Source: Branchiostoma floridae (taxonomy: Eukaryota > Chordata > Leptocardii > Amphioxiformes > Branchiostomatidae). Taken from it: a stretch of 64,000 bases of DNA. Positions 9,018 to 19,621 of the stretch are shown one piece after another. Below the pieces are notes generated by a model that was not told the DNA's origin, ran no database searches, and worked only from the letters and a program-made list of their open reading frames with translations. The number at the start of each line of letters is the position of its first letter. Positions within the stretch are counted from its first letter, which is position 1. The position numbers were made by a program, and so were the translations under genes. The DNA lies in NCBI RefSeq assembly GCF_000003815.2, contig NC_049996.1, positions 161,422-225,421 on the forward strand, read 5' to 3'.

Positions 9018-12000
9018 TGGTGTTACCAAGGCGACTGCGTGCCGTTCGGACACCGCCCAGAGGCGGTGGATGGCGGCTGGGGACCGTGGTCCGACTGGAG
9101 TGCGTGCACGCGGACATGCGGGATCGGGGTCTCTTTCTCGGAACGACACTGCAACGAGACTGCGTGAGTACTTGCTAAAGCATTTTGACCAGTCTAGTGA
9201 AATTAAAATTTCAATGACAAAGTTCAGAGAAAATGTACTTTGTCAAATAGAATTTCAGTAAAAACGCATGTAAGGTAAGTGTGGTGGGATCTTAAACGTG
9301 CTCGAGATCTCATATAGAATTAAAAATGGATGTACGTTCAAGTGGCACCCCGAGCAGGCCCTTGAAAAAGGTACTTACACCTGCATCCTCACACAACTCA
9401 CAAGGTATGTTTATTCTTACCCGGTACTATAGCTTTGGTTAGGGACATCCTCTGTTGGAGGTCCCGTGTTAGAAGAGAGCCACACCTCAAGCAAGGTTAA
9501 GATCCCACCACCCTTACCTTAGAAGAGCAGGGGTCCTTCCCGATGTGGGTGGATCAAACCCTACAGTCTAGAATCTGGGTTGACATCTTGAAAGGTGTTT
9601 CCTAATCCTTTCACTAATGTGGTACATCTCAGGACATGTACACAAGCTCTGGGGCTTGTACAAGATCCTCTACTATATTGTATGAAGAACTGTGAATGTA
9701 TCAAAGCCTGATTTTTTTTTTTTTTTTTTATATTTCCAGCCCGGCCCATGGAGGGAAATACTGTGTCGGGGAGAGGAAAAGATATCGAACCTGCAACACC
9801 ATGGTTAGTTTATCTTAAAGTTTACTATATTATAATACGGCCGCGTGGCGCCTTGGTACACCCGATCCCTCGATCTCGGAAGTTAAGCAACGCGCGGTCC
9901 GGATAGTGCTTGGATGGGGGACCAACCAAGGACGTCCGGATTGCTGTAGCCTCACGAAGTTTTCCACGAAATCGTCTTCCGGGAGGGACGTAAAACGGGG
10001 GTCCCGTGCTCGAGGAGTAATCTCCAAGCAGATCTTGCTGTGGCAAATGGGAAGGAGTTTAGCCGGCAGAGGAGTTATTGGCCACAGCGAAGATCTGCCG
10101 CAGAACGGAACCGCTCAAAGGATATTATCAGGCAATTNNNNNNNNNNNNNNNNNNNNNNNNNNNNNNNNNNNNNNNNNNNNNNNNNNNNNNNNNNNNNNN
10201 NNNNNNNNNNNNNNNNNNNNNNNNNNNNNNNNNNNNNNNNNNNNNNNNNNNNNNNNNNNNNNNNNNNNNNNNNNNNNNNNNNNNNNNNNNNNNNNNNNNN
10301 NNNNNNNNNNNNNNNNNNNNNNNNNNNNNNNNNNNNNNNNNNNNNNNNNNNNNNNNNNNNNNNNNNNNNNNNNNNNNNNNNNNNNNNNNNNNNNNNNNNN
10401 NNNNNNNNNNNNNNNNNNNNNNNNNNNNNNNNNNNNNNNNNNNNNNNNNNNNNNNNNNNNNNNNNNNNNNNNNNNNNNNNNNNNNNNNNNNNNNNNNNNN
10501 NNNNNNNNNNNTTTACACGCCGATGTCTGTCCGTCAAATGTGACGAGCGTGGGTCTTTGAACCGAATCCAAGCGTATATGATCGGTAAAGATTTGAAGTT
10601 GCAGACATGAAAAAATGATAAAGGAAGTGTTTAGTTAATACGCAGCTTTTATTGCAAAATATATACAAGTAACAACTAGATAATAACTTGTTATTTGTGT
10701 ACAACTGATAATTTCATATGTCGATACGTTGTCTTGGTGCGCTGTGATGCAGTCTGCTCCAGCGGTTTCGGGGGGAAGCCCCCGCTGTGAACTGGCGCAG
10801 CTCGCCGCGTTTGTCCCAGATACTGGCTCGGAAGGGTTGTAAAACGATAATCCTGGCCAAATTTAACCAATTTGCACGTTGGAGTTAAGTGGATACTAGG
10901 AGGAGCAGAAACACGTTTCTGAAAAGATCGCTCCTCCCGCTGCCTTTGACCGGTGCGTTCTGCGGCAGATCTTCGCTGTGGCCAATAACTCCTCTGCCGG
11001 CTAAACTCCTTCCCATTTGCCACAGCAAGATCTGCTTGGAGATTACTCGAGGAGGTGCCTCGACCACGTTAAACAGCCTCATTACTCATACTTGGGGTAC
11101 CTACTGGCTGGCAAAATACACCAGATGATTATTATTATTATTATTATAAGGTACAGTTCAGAATTGTTTTGTCTTCACATAATCTCGCTGTAATGCTAGT
11201 AAATGAGCTGACAGGCTCACTTTTGAAATACATTTTTTGTACTTTTCCCTTGTTTTGCACTGCTTTTTTCCCTGTTAATCTATTCTGCGATCATCATCAC
11301 CATCTGTGATCATACAAGTTTGATAAATGTTCATAATTAGCTCTGCAGCACTTAACGTTACCTAAGTCTGAGATCTTAGGGGCAAGTAGAAGACAAATTT
11401 GCAGGGCTCAGAAATGTTAAATGCAAAAACTGAGCAAAACTCAAGTATGCACCCTTAGCCAATTATGATCTTAGAATCATCCTCACCTCATCAACATATC
11501 AATGAAGGCAACTACATAAAATTTGGTCACTTTGCTACGAATCACCAAGGAGCTTTCATCAACTTGAAAGCTCCTTGGAATCGCAGGAAATCGAATTATG
11601 CGACCTACGCCTTGTGGAAAAGAGCATGCAGACCCTCATCTTAGCTGACTTTCTGTAGAATTCATCAGTCAGATATGGCTTCTTCTGTTAGAGAGAAGCT
11701 AATTTCAGTGTTTTGATTTAAAAGCTGGTAAATCACGATGTTTGCCCAATCACTAAAGAAAGACAGTGGATGTACTCTGAAACATCCGTTTGTCTCCAAA
11801 TCTAACATCCAGTTGCTTGAGAGTTTAACTATCATTTGGCAAAGTTCTAACTTCACGTATTGTCAAATGGTACAACTCTAGTTTCCTGAGTTCGAACCAC
11901 CTGTTTCAGCTGTCACCTGTCATACCTCCTAATCGCTTTACTTCCTACATTTTGTCTACAAGTCTCCCGCCTGTCAGCTCCTTCCGCAAAAACAACTCAG

Positions 12001-13506
12001 CTGTTTTAGTGCTGAGTCACTGTGTCTTGGAAAGATGCACTCATCTTAGAGGGTCTGCATGGGGGATCCTGACAACGCTTAATGCAGAATTTAGGAGAAC
12101 ACCCTATGTATAATTATGCTGAAATCAAGGAAGGCGACTACACAAAATTTGGTCACTTTGCTACAAATCACCAAGGAGCTTTCATCAACTTGAAAGCTCC
12201 TTGGAATCACAGGAAATTGAATTATGCTACCTACGCCTAACATGGAAAAGAGCATGCAGACCCTCATCTTAGCTGACTGTCTGTAGAAGTCATCAGTCAG
12301 ATATGGCTCTCTCTGTTCGAGAGAAATTAATTTCAATGTTAACCAAAATGTTTTACATTTAACAAATGAACTGTACAGGACTTTACATTTCAAAGAGTGG
12401 AGCCAAAGTCTTTTAAATGACGTGTTAAACTTTATAGTCTGTAAGTAACAAGTAGAAAAGTTACGGCTAACTACACGGTCTTTAAATTTGAAAATGACTT
12501 CCAGACTCCGGCTTGTTTTTCCATCCGCACGTTGGGATGACTTCCTTGCCAAGTGGGTGGGAGGGCCGCCCTTGTTATGGGATGTTTTTTCTGCCCCGAG
12601 TTTTGTTTATTTTTCTTTGATGCTTCGAACAAGATACATGAGAAATGTTGAAGTTCGTCCAAGGTCCACACATGAGGTTGTTAACGCTTGGTCTTACTCT
12701 TGGTTTGTTTTCGTTTTACAAGAAGGTAAAGGAAGGAATTGACCTTTGAAATAGCTTGAGGAAAATAATTCTTAAATTTTCAACTTTGATTATTATGTTT
12801 TGATTTTGTAACATCATGTTAGGATCAATCATAGCGATGGAGTCATACCAGTCATCGTTTATTTGTTTATTCGTTTTGTTTACTTTACTGTGAATTCCAG
12901 GATTGTCCCCTGAATTCCCGAGACTTCCGAGAAGTGCAGTGTGCCGAACACAACGACCTTCCCTTCCGCGGGAAGAGCTACGAGTGGAAACCATATACTG
13001 AAGGTAACCTTGAACTTTGACCTTCAGATGCGAATTCTCCTGGTCGTAACAATCGTGGTTCTGCCGCGAAGGCAACTTCAAGTCTGTTGTATGGTTAAAT
13101 GATTTGTGACCTTGAATTTACATGTTATGATTTGACCTTGATCCAAGGTGTTGACCCCTGTGCCCTGACCTGTGACCTTGGATTTAATGATTTGACCCTG
13201 TCCCCATGTGTTGACCCCTGTGCCCTGACCTGTGACCTTGATTTGACCCTGACCCCATGTGTTGATCCCTGTGTCCTTACCTGTGATTTTCTTATTCAAT
13301 GACCTTGGCCTCAGGTATTGACCCTTTTGCTCTTACTATTATGTTTTAATGATTTGACCTTGACCTCAGGTGTTGACCCCTGTGCCCTGACCTGCCTGGC
13401 CGTCGGTTATAACTTCTATACGGAGCGGAGAGCGAAGGTCGTGGACGGGACCCGCTGTTCCAACGACCCCTTGTCATTTGATATCTGCATCAACGGAGAA
13501 TGTCGG
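9018..13506 (+). CDS. ADAMTS6/ADAMTS10-like secreted metalloprotease, TSR1 to Cys-rich domain (partial, 4 exons)
   Basis: Exons 9018-9163, 9740-9803, 12901-13003 and 13370-13506 splice in frame. In order they encode the disintegrin/TSR junction ([20 protein letters not shown]), a thrombospondin type 1 repeat, a linker ([17 protein letters not shown]) and the start of the Cys-rich domain ([26 protein letters not shown]). The TSR has the WGPWSDW C-mannosylation motif, the CTRTCG O-fucosylation site and [17 protein letters not shown]. The Cys-rich wording is closest to ADAMTS6/10 as I recall them. These proteases act on extracellular matrix such as fibrillin. The catalytic domain would lie upstream but is not seen in 2.5-9 kb, and the spacer and C-terminal TSRs are also missing. 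An ATG at 8970 would give a hydrophobic leader ([11 protein letters not shown]), but that stretch is better read as the TTG-rich acceptor tract before exon 9018, so I treat this as an internal exon. Confidence 0.92.
9270..9570 (+). mobile_element. SINE-like tail fragments, partly inverted
   Basis: GTGGTGGGATCTTAAACGTG (9279 onward) and its inverse TTAAGATCCCACCACCCTTA (near 9500) flank GGAGGTCCCGTGTTAGAAG. These blocks match SINE tail modules also present at 19740-19830, 20695-20785 and 63290-63400 (GTTAAATGGAGGTCCCGTG, GTGGGTGGATCAAACC). Confidence 0.55.
9836..11149 (+). mobile_element. 5S-rRNA-derived SINE, split by a nested transposon
   Basis: The 5' head at 9836-9951 is a recognisable 5S rRNA relic: ACCCGAT-CCTCGATCTCGG, AAGTTAAGCAACG, TGCTTGGATGGGGGACC and GATTGCTGTAGCC all appear in 5S order, including the internal pol III promoter region. 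The body (GGGACGTAAAACGGGG...) is interrupted at CTCGAGGAG by the element at 10018-11045. It resumes at 11046 and ends in an ATT repeat tail (about 11128-11148). It lies in the ADAMTS intron 33 bp after the 9803 donor. Confidence 0.8.
10018..11045. mobile_element. TARTCTCCAAGCAGA-family transposon, copy b (9-bp TSD, nested in SINE)
   Basis: TAATCTCCAAGCAGATCTTG opens the element, and the reverse complement closes it. The inverted match runs for about 100 bp (through GGAGTTTAGCCGGCAGAGG and GAAGATCTGCCGCAGAACGG). The flanking 9-bp TSD is CTCGAGGAG at 10009-10017 and 11046-11054. The interior has a 374-N gap and AT-rich sequence with a minus-strand AATAAA (TTTATT at about 10648). A minus-strand open frame (10691-11023, contains [18 protein letters not shown]) might be the tail of a transposon-encoded gene; I do not recognise it. 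Confidence 0.85.
11495..12340. repeat. Direct duplication (~230 bp) with perfect 14-bp hairpin in each copy
   Basis: Sequences at about 11495-11720 and 12115-12340 are near identical. Each contains CCAAGGAGCTTTCA then TCAACT then TGAAAGCTCCTTGG (11545-11578 and 12171-12204), a 14-bp perfect stem with a six-base loop. They are about 626 bp apart, in the ADAMTS intron. Function unknown. Confidence 0.7.
13140..13395 (+). repeat. Intronic minisatellite made of the next exon's 5' edge
   Basis: The 5' end of ADAMTS exon 13370 (GTGTTGACCCCTGTGCCCTG) and its upstream TTTGACCTTGAC tract recur in the preceding intron. Copies lie near 13148, 13208, 13259 and 13314, 50-60 bp apart. The fourth copy, GGCCTCAG/GTATTGACCC, keeps an acceptor-like AG. 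Confidence 0.85.
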
Positions 13507-13826
13507 GTGAGTTTAAAAATTCATTTCTGATAAGGATAATTATCTTATTTTGCTGCCACTTGTTTGCTTGTCAACAGGACCACTGAAAAGNNNNNNNNNN
13601 NNNNNNNNNNNNNNNNNNNNNNNNNNNNNNNNNNNNNNNNNNNNNNNNNNNNNNNNNNNNNNNNNNNNNNNNNNNNNNNNNNNNNNNNNNAAATGAAGTC
13701 ATTTTGATTAACACCTCAAGTCTTGGCTACTAACACTTGCTGTCTATGTCTTGGTGTTTCCTGTTGCCATGTGTTAATGTTAATGTTAAATGTTAGATAC
13801 CTTTCAAATGTAATGTTCCCCTTTAG

Positions 13827-14436
13827 GACTGTTACATCCTGGACCAGGCTGGACAGCGGATCTTCGTGTGGAAGGGGAAGGGAGCCACACGGACGGAGAG
13901 GGCTGCAGCCATGAGCAATGCTCTGGTCAGTAGGTGTTTTAATGTATCAATGTGATGATGTGACAACATAGATGATGGTGATGATATTGGGGTTATGATA
14001 GTAATCTCTATAATGATAGTGATGATGGTGGTGATGATGTGATTTTGGTGATGATGATGTGATGATGGTGGTGATGGTGATGTACATGTGATACTTATGG
14101 TGGTGGCGGTATTGATGATATATTGATGATTATATGATAATGTGATGGTGATGATGCAATTATGGTCATGATGGGATCATGAGGGTGATGATGATGTGAA
14201 GATGGTAATGATAATGTGATGAATCTGATGATGATGATCTGAAGATGGTAATTGATGTTTTATTGTTTTTTTTTTACCCCAGGGTTTCATCAAGGCGAAA
14301 GGCTACCCTAACCACACCTGCATCGAGACTGTGAACGAGAACGCAGAGAGCTCGCTCTTCAAGCAGATGTTCCAGAGCTGGAAGGTCAAAGGTCAGACTG
14401 CGGGCTTGGGCAAGAGCCACTCCATGGGGAGGATAG
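13827..14436 (+). CDS. Gelsolin/villin-family actin-binding protein (partial, 2 exons)
   Basis: Exon 13827-13925 encodes [20 protein letters not shown] and then a [11 protein letters not shown] helix. Exon 14283-14436 continues [31 protein letters not shown] and [16 protein letters not shown]. This is the end of a gelsolin-homology repeat (the third in gelsolin, scinderin and villin) and the linker after it. Family members cap and sever actin filaments under calcium control. Phases are 0 at entry, 0 between the exons and 1 at exit. No further gelsolin exon is visible; a 444-N gap begins at 14970. The gene starts abruptly after a 100-N gap that separates it from the ADAMTS exons, so it is either a misplaced contig or a neighbouring or fused gene. 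Confidence 0.92.
13945..14265 (+). repeat. Imperfect (GATGAT/GTGATG)n repeat
   Basis: Intron between the two gelsolin exons, rich in GATGATG and GTGATG units with drift. Confidence 0.9.
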
Positions 14437-15603
14437 GTAGGAGATTCGTTTTACATTGAATGATTCTTATTTTATTTTCACTCATTGGACTGACGTTATT
14501 CCAATAGTATTGATCTTTAGTAGACATGCCTATAGAACAGCATTTGCATCTTGTTTTCATGGCATGATAAGAGTGGTTACGGACTATGTCAGATATACAG
14601 ACTTGTATATTTTACAGCAATGATATTACATGATATATTCTCAATGTTGTGTCAGTGTTGCAAGCTGTTGTATCTGTGTTGTGTGCTATGTGCTGCTGCT
14701 TCATTTGCTTGTTACAGTTACGCATAGCTCTAACATAGTAGACTGGATGTATTACAAACATACTGTTGTTGATATGAAGTAGATACATTGGTGAAAGAAG
14801 AATCATACAGTAAAACACTTTCACTGAACAGTGATGTCTGGAATGCGATGCATGTAAAACTATGTTGTTGATTGTCACATTCTGAATACCATGATCACAA
14901 TAACATTAACCATGCTTTCACCAACCATGCATTAAGAGTGGTTCTTTATTTAACTTCATAGATACTAGANNNNNNNNNNNNNNNNNNNNNNNNNNNNNNN
15001 NNNNNNNNNNNNNNNNNNNNNNNNNNNNNNNNNNNNNNNNNNNNNNNNNNNNNNNNNNNNNNNNNNNNNNNNNNNNNNNNNNNNNNNNNNNNNNNNNNNN
15101 NNNNNNNNNNNNNNNNNNNNNNNNNNNNNNNNNNNNNNNNNNNNNNNNNNNNNNNNNNNNNNNNNNNNNNNNNNNNNNNNNNNNNNNNNNNNNNNNNNNN
15201 NNNNNNNNNNNNNNNNNNNNNNNNNNNNNNNNNNNNNNNNNNNNNNNNNNNNNNNNNNNNNNNNNNNNNNNNNNNNNNNNNNNNNNNNNNNNNNNNNNNN
15301 NNNNNNNNNNNNNNNNNNNNNNNNNNNNNNNNNNNNNNNNNNNNNNNNNNNNNNNNNNNNNNNNNNNNNNNNNNNNNNNNNNNNNNNNNNNNNNNNNNNN
15401 NNNNNNNNNNNNNTACATTTTTTAAGGAAGTGTCTTGTTTTTCAGCATCATTAGTCGCCAATAAATCAACCAAACTACCCTTTATTTGACATTGATTTTG
15501 TAACTGTAGCCTAGCCTTATCTTTTCTTCCCATCCACCATGATGATTGAATGTTATACCTAACGGGCAGCGTGCTGCTAACAGGTGACTATACGTCCAGT
15601 CCC

Positions 15604-15660
15604 GTCATGGCTTCGACTGGTAGAGCGTGGGCCTGGCACACGCAAGGTCCGACCCTTCTC
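15604..15660 (+). repeat. tRNA-like relic (possible SINE head)
   Basis: TGGCTTCGACTGGTAGAGCG resembles a pol III A box, and AAGGTCCGACCC, about 27 bp on, resembles a degenerate B box. No cloverleaf could be closed, so this is likely a decayed tRNA-derived SINE. Confidence 0.35.
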
Positions 15661-15789
15661 CACATTACCGCACCTCCAGCACTAACCCGACTCCTGTAGT
15701 TACTGTAGCTGTCAGCAGGCTGTATGTGGATGTGGTAGTGTAGAGGCTGGTACAACAGGGCATTCCCAGGGGAGACTGTCAATCACAAT

Positions 15790-16075
15790 TAGAACTGCAA
15801 CCAATGAGAGAATGGCAATTAGTAGTTCAACCAATGAGAATGTCAATAGACTCTGCAATCCTAACTGTCCATCACAGTTGGCAGTTCAACCAATGAGAGA
15901 GTCTATAGACTAATTCCGACCATTCCGTACTATTTTTAGCAGTTCAACCAATGAGAGAAGGGCAATTAGTAGTTCCACCAATGAGCATGTTAATGGACAT
16001 GTTCTGACTTTCCATCTCAAATATAGTTCAACCAATCAGAGGATAGCATTTACTGGTTCAGCCAATAAGTTAGTC
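15790..16075 (+). repeat. Irregular array of TTCAACCAATGAGAG motifs
   Basis: Seven copies of AACCAATGAG-like sequence occur at uneven 30-60 bp spacing (near 15798, 15828, 15886, 15943, 15976, 16026 and 16060). Each includes a CCAAT pentamer. A reverse-oriented pair (CTCTCATTGGTCAAACC, GTCATTGGTTGTATT) is at about 21455-21510. The rest of 14437-17086 has no gene I can support. Confidence 0.7.
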
Positions 16076-16319
16076 TGTCAGATATTTGCATTCTTATTTT
16101 TTTTTCTTTTCATTTCTATGTTTTGACAGCAGTGGTTGGGCTTGTGTGATTGGTCACAAATATGTATTTTATCATGCAGTTGTCATTTCACATGAAGCTT
16201 TATTACTTTTAGTCTATCTTGTGCCTCCTTAAATTAAAGTTTTTACATTGAAATTAGCATTTGGACAAGTACTGAAAATTTTAGTGGATTAAGGAGGCTT
16301 CATATATATCTTCTTAAAT

Positions 16320-17086
16320 GGGTCAAAAATCGAAATTTTGAAATATGATCACGCCCACTTCAGGGGTGATTTATTGGGTCATTTGACAGACATTGTGCAC
16401 AAAAATTGGGATCTAGCATGAAATAAACCCCCCACCCCACCCAAAAAACTATTTTGCATTATGTGCAATAGGGTACAGCCATATGGTGACTTAGAGGAAT
16501 GCTTGCCGTCATATAACTGCCGAACGACGTGTGCTAGGACTACCAAACTTGTTAACTTTTGCTAAAATTTACTTGGCAACAAGTTTAAGAGAATAAATTA
16601 AATTTATGATATTTTTTGTTGCCATGGCAACCGGTTGATGACAGGCATATTTTACGAAATTCTCTACTTTCCGCTTGAACGTTGCGGTTTAATAATTTTC
16701 TTGGTAAACACTTTTGTTTCCTATGGCATTAACATCTTATATAACATAATGTAGCATTCATGATTAAATATTCATAATTTATGCTAATTTGATGACGTAA
16801 CTGGTCAAAATCCAAGATGGCAGCCCATGTCATAAGCGAAAATGGTAAAATAGGTTATTATCACTCGAATTTTGCCACTACTTTGTAGTTTTTACCAATA
16901 CATTCCAATGGTAATTTGTAGTCCGTTCTTATTGTATTTTGGGGTTACATGTCGAAAATAATGTATTTTAAAACATTTAAGTTTGACGATCCAAGATGAG
17001 GGTTCTCAAAGGATAGCTAAAAAAATAGATTTGACTTCATTTTCTGACAAGGCATTAATATCAATTCGGATGCCATGACAACAAAA
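16320..17086. repeat. Dispersed repeat shared with 58043-58150
   Basis: ATTCATAATTTATGCTAATT, then GATGACG and GGTCAAAATCCAA, occur here (about 16765-16815) and at 58070-58125. Both end at N gaps, so the boundaries are unknown. Confidence 0.45.
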
Positions 17087-17186
17087 NNNNNNNNNNNNNN
17101 NNNNNNNNNNNNNNNNNNNNNNNNNNNNNNNNNNNNNNNNNNNNNNNNNNNNNNNNNNNNNNNNNNNNNNNNNNNNNNNNNNNNNN

Positions 17187-17848
17187 CTCCTGTTGAGTTT
17201 TTAGTTCTCTTTAATTCGCGCTTTCTGTCACAACTTTTCCAATATATCATCAGTTACCCAGGGTCTGGTTTTCTTACGGCGTTTCCCAAGAATTTTACTG
17301 GCCGTTTCAACCAAAGTTTCGTTAAACTGTTCCGTGATTGTCTCAACATCTTCTTCTAGGGAAAGCAGTGGGACAAACCTGCCACCGACTGTCACCCGGA
17401 AGGTCTCAGCAACAGTAGGCTCCTTAAGTTTGTCTACGTTAAAACTAAGCCGGCTATTTTTTGGCCTGCTGACCTTCTTGAGTTTTGTTTTAAAGTTCAT
17501 GATTACCATGTCATAATCACTGCCAATATCTGCACCTGGGAAGGTCCTTGTCTTAGCTACATTAATACCCGATCGAAACCGCTTTCGTACAAGGATATAG
17601 TCAATTTGGTTGTGATATCTGCCACCTGGAGCATGCCAGGTCCAGCACCTAGATGCCTTGTGTTGTCCCAGGGTATTTGCAAGCACCATGTCATTATGGG
17701 AGGCAAATTCTAACAGGCGCAGTCCCCTTTCATTTGTGATGGTGTTGCAAGAGGGCCCACAGAACTCTTTCCAACTGTCTTGGGCATCCCTCCCTACTTT
17801 TGCGTTCCAGTCCCCTTGGACTACCAATATGTCTTTTTGTGTTCTTTA
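17187..17848 (-). pseudogene. Endonuclease-domain fragment of an RTE/CR1-type LINE (truncated, frameshifted)
   Basis: A minus-strand open frame from about 17848 to 17228 has the hallmarks of an apurinic-type retrotransposon endonuclease: VVQGDWNAKVG, TNERGLRLLEFA, LANTLGQHK, the W-HAPGGRYHNQIDYILV block and GADIGSDYDMV. The reading frame breaks near 17230 after VTDDILEK. It continues one base out of register (CDRKRELKRTKNSTG) to the gap at 17187. The 5' end is truncated, as is usual for LINE insertions. Annotated homologues are often called craniofacial development protein 2-like. It is not functional. Confidence 0.88.
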
Positions 17849-18756
17849 CATGATGATAAAATTTGAACACGCCAGAGGACGTCGGACACACTATTGAACA
17901 GATTCCTTTGTAGCGAAATGGACCGTTGTTTGGAGTACATTTTGTATCGCCATTTCACAAGTTTTCACAGATAATTACGTCCAGGTTCAGGTCCGAACCT
18001 GGACCTGATCCTCTGGACCTTGACCGTACCTGTACCTGAATACTTACCATGCGGTCGCATCAGATTTGAAGAAAAAGAGCCACTTATGACTAGTGTCTCT
18101 TTGTTTGACTATCCGTAAATTTTAGAATAAGTCAGCAAACAAATAATTGATTTGTTTTGCAATGGGGACATAGACATATGGAAAATATATGATTTTTTCT
18201 GGTGCATTCATTGTGCATTTTCTTTACACATCCGACACTAACTGTCGCTTGTATGCATAATATTGTATGTATACAAATAGAGAGAGAGAGATAGAGAAAC
18301 ATAAGGAGGGCTTTAATAAAAAAAAAGTTCTGAATTTTCAAAATACAGACATTTAATAGCCTACCATACCAGAAGTGATTGGAGTCAACGTCCCTAGTTT
18401 GTGTATATCGTTCATACGAACGTTGAACTATATAGGTATAAAGTATTGTCACTGTAAAGTAAGTATTCACTGTAGGGTCTATCGTGTGCTGACCCTGTCG
18501 GACCCCCTGTGCTCTCCCGTATCCTAGCAACCGTTGCTATGGTAACATCGCAACAAAGAGGACGCCAAAGGGGTGTCCTTCTGGATTAATGCTGTGACAT
18601 TTTACCACTTTTGATGTCTTTAAAACCCTTGACGTAAACGTGCGTCTGATATCGTAGCTACAAAGGCAAGAAATTTTCTGGCGGCGTGCTGGCTTTGTGG
18701 TTGGGGTTTTGGCCTCTATCAGAATGTAATTCGAATCGAATCAAATGTTTTTATAA

Positions 18757-19350
18757 GGCTACAACAAGTAAATTGTATGGATGACATCCTCTGCAGACTG
18801 AAAAATAATGAGATAGCGGGAAAAGAAACAAGATGGGTAAAAAAAAACGAGCTGCCAAATTTTTAAAGTAGACACAATAAACGTTGTAACAAGAGTTGAA
18901 GTGGCAAAGTATGCACCACAGCTAACAAGCCACTTATTCTTGTATTCAAGAAGTGCACTAGTGTAGTAACGTGACCCTTATGGTGTGGTAGACTGGTATC
19001 ACTTATCAATTTGGCAACTACAGCAGCCATGGCTTCCATATTGGTGCCACTCTTACAGCTATCTATAGCTGGTTTTACTTCTGCAACTACAGTCAAGGTT
19101 ACCACTCTAGTGTCGCTTCTACTTTAGCTGGTGTGTTACGCCGAACGGCGGTTATACCGGCTATATAGATACAGATAAAGATACAGATACAGATACTCTA
19201 CATATAATTATTAGCTTACAACACAAACGGTTATATCCACCCATTTCGGTCTATCGGACTATCCATGAAGAAAAAATATTTTTCTTTCTGAAATAAGGCG
19301 AAAATTAATGAGCGCGTGGAAGTCATCCATAAAATTTACTTGCTGTGGCC
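18757..19350. mobile_element. PIF/Harbinger-like MITE, copy 1 (TSD TAA)
   Basis: Left GGCTACAACAAGTAAATTG and right TTTACTTGCTGTGGCC are inverted, each followed inward by a GGATGACATCC/AAGTCATCC block. They are flanked by TAA at 18754-18756 and 19351-19353. It shares interior blocks with 25890-26388 and 51667-52170 (ACAAGATGG, AATTAATGAGCGCG). A 3-bp TWA duplication is characteristic of Harbinger. Confidence 0.85.
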
Positions 19351-19621
19351 TAAGAGCTTGTTGCACCGCTCTGTTGTAGTTTAGACCCTAGACCCAATGG
19401 TTTGATATTGCGGTATCAAAGTAAGAAATTAAAATGTGTCGCTACACATTTTCTTTGTGGCCGTGTGGTTTAATTTGTGTCTTAGAATCAAAGGGTCAGG
19501 GATTTTTTTCTATTCATTATCTAAAACGCGTTGAGTTCGTGTCCCGACCGGGTTCCATTGGTAATTTTCTCACTTAATCAGTGAATGAAGGTGATCAAAA
19601 GTAGAAATGAGATCAGCATTT

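Noticed and set aside
10040-10610. Long open frames of mostly X across 10138-10511
   Set aside because: They consist of the N gap; no coding evidence.
15588-15782. Minus-strand 64-codon frame
   Set aside because: Shadow of a tRNA-like/SINE relic; no coding support.
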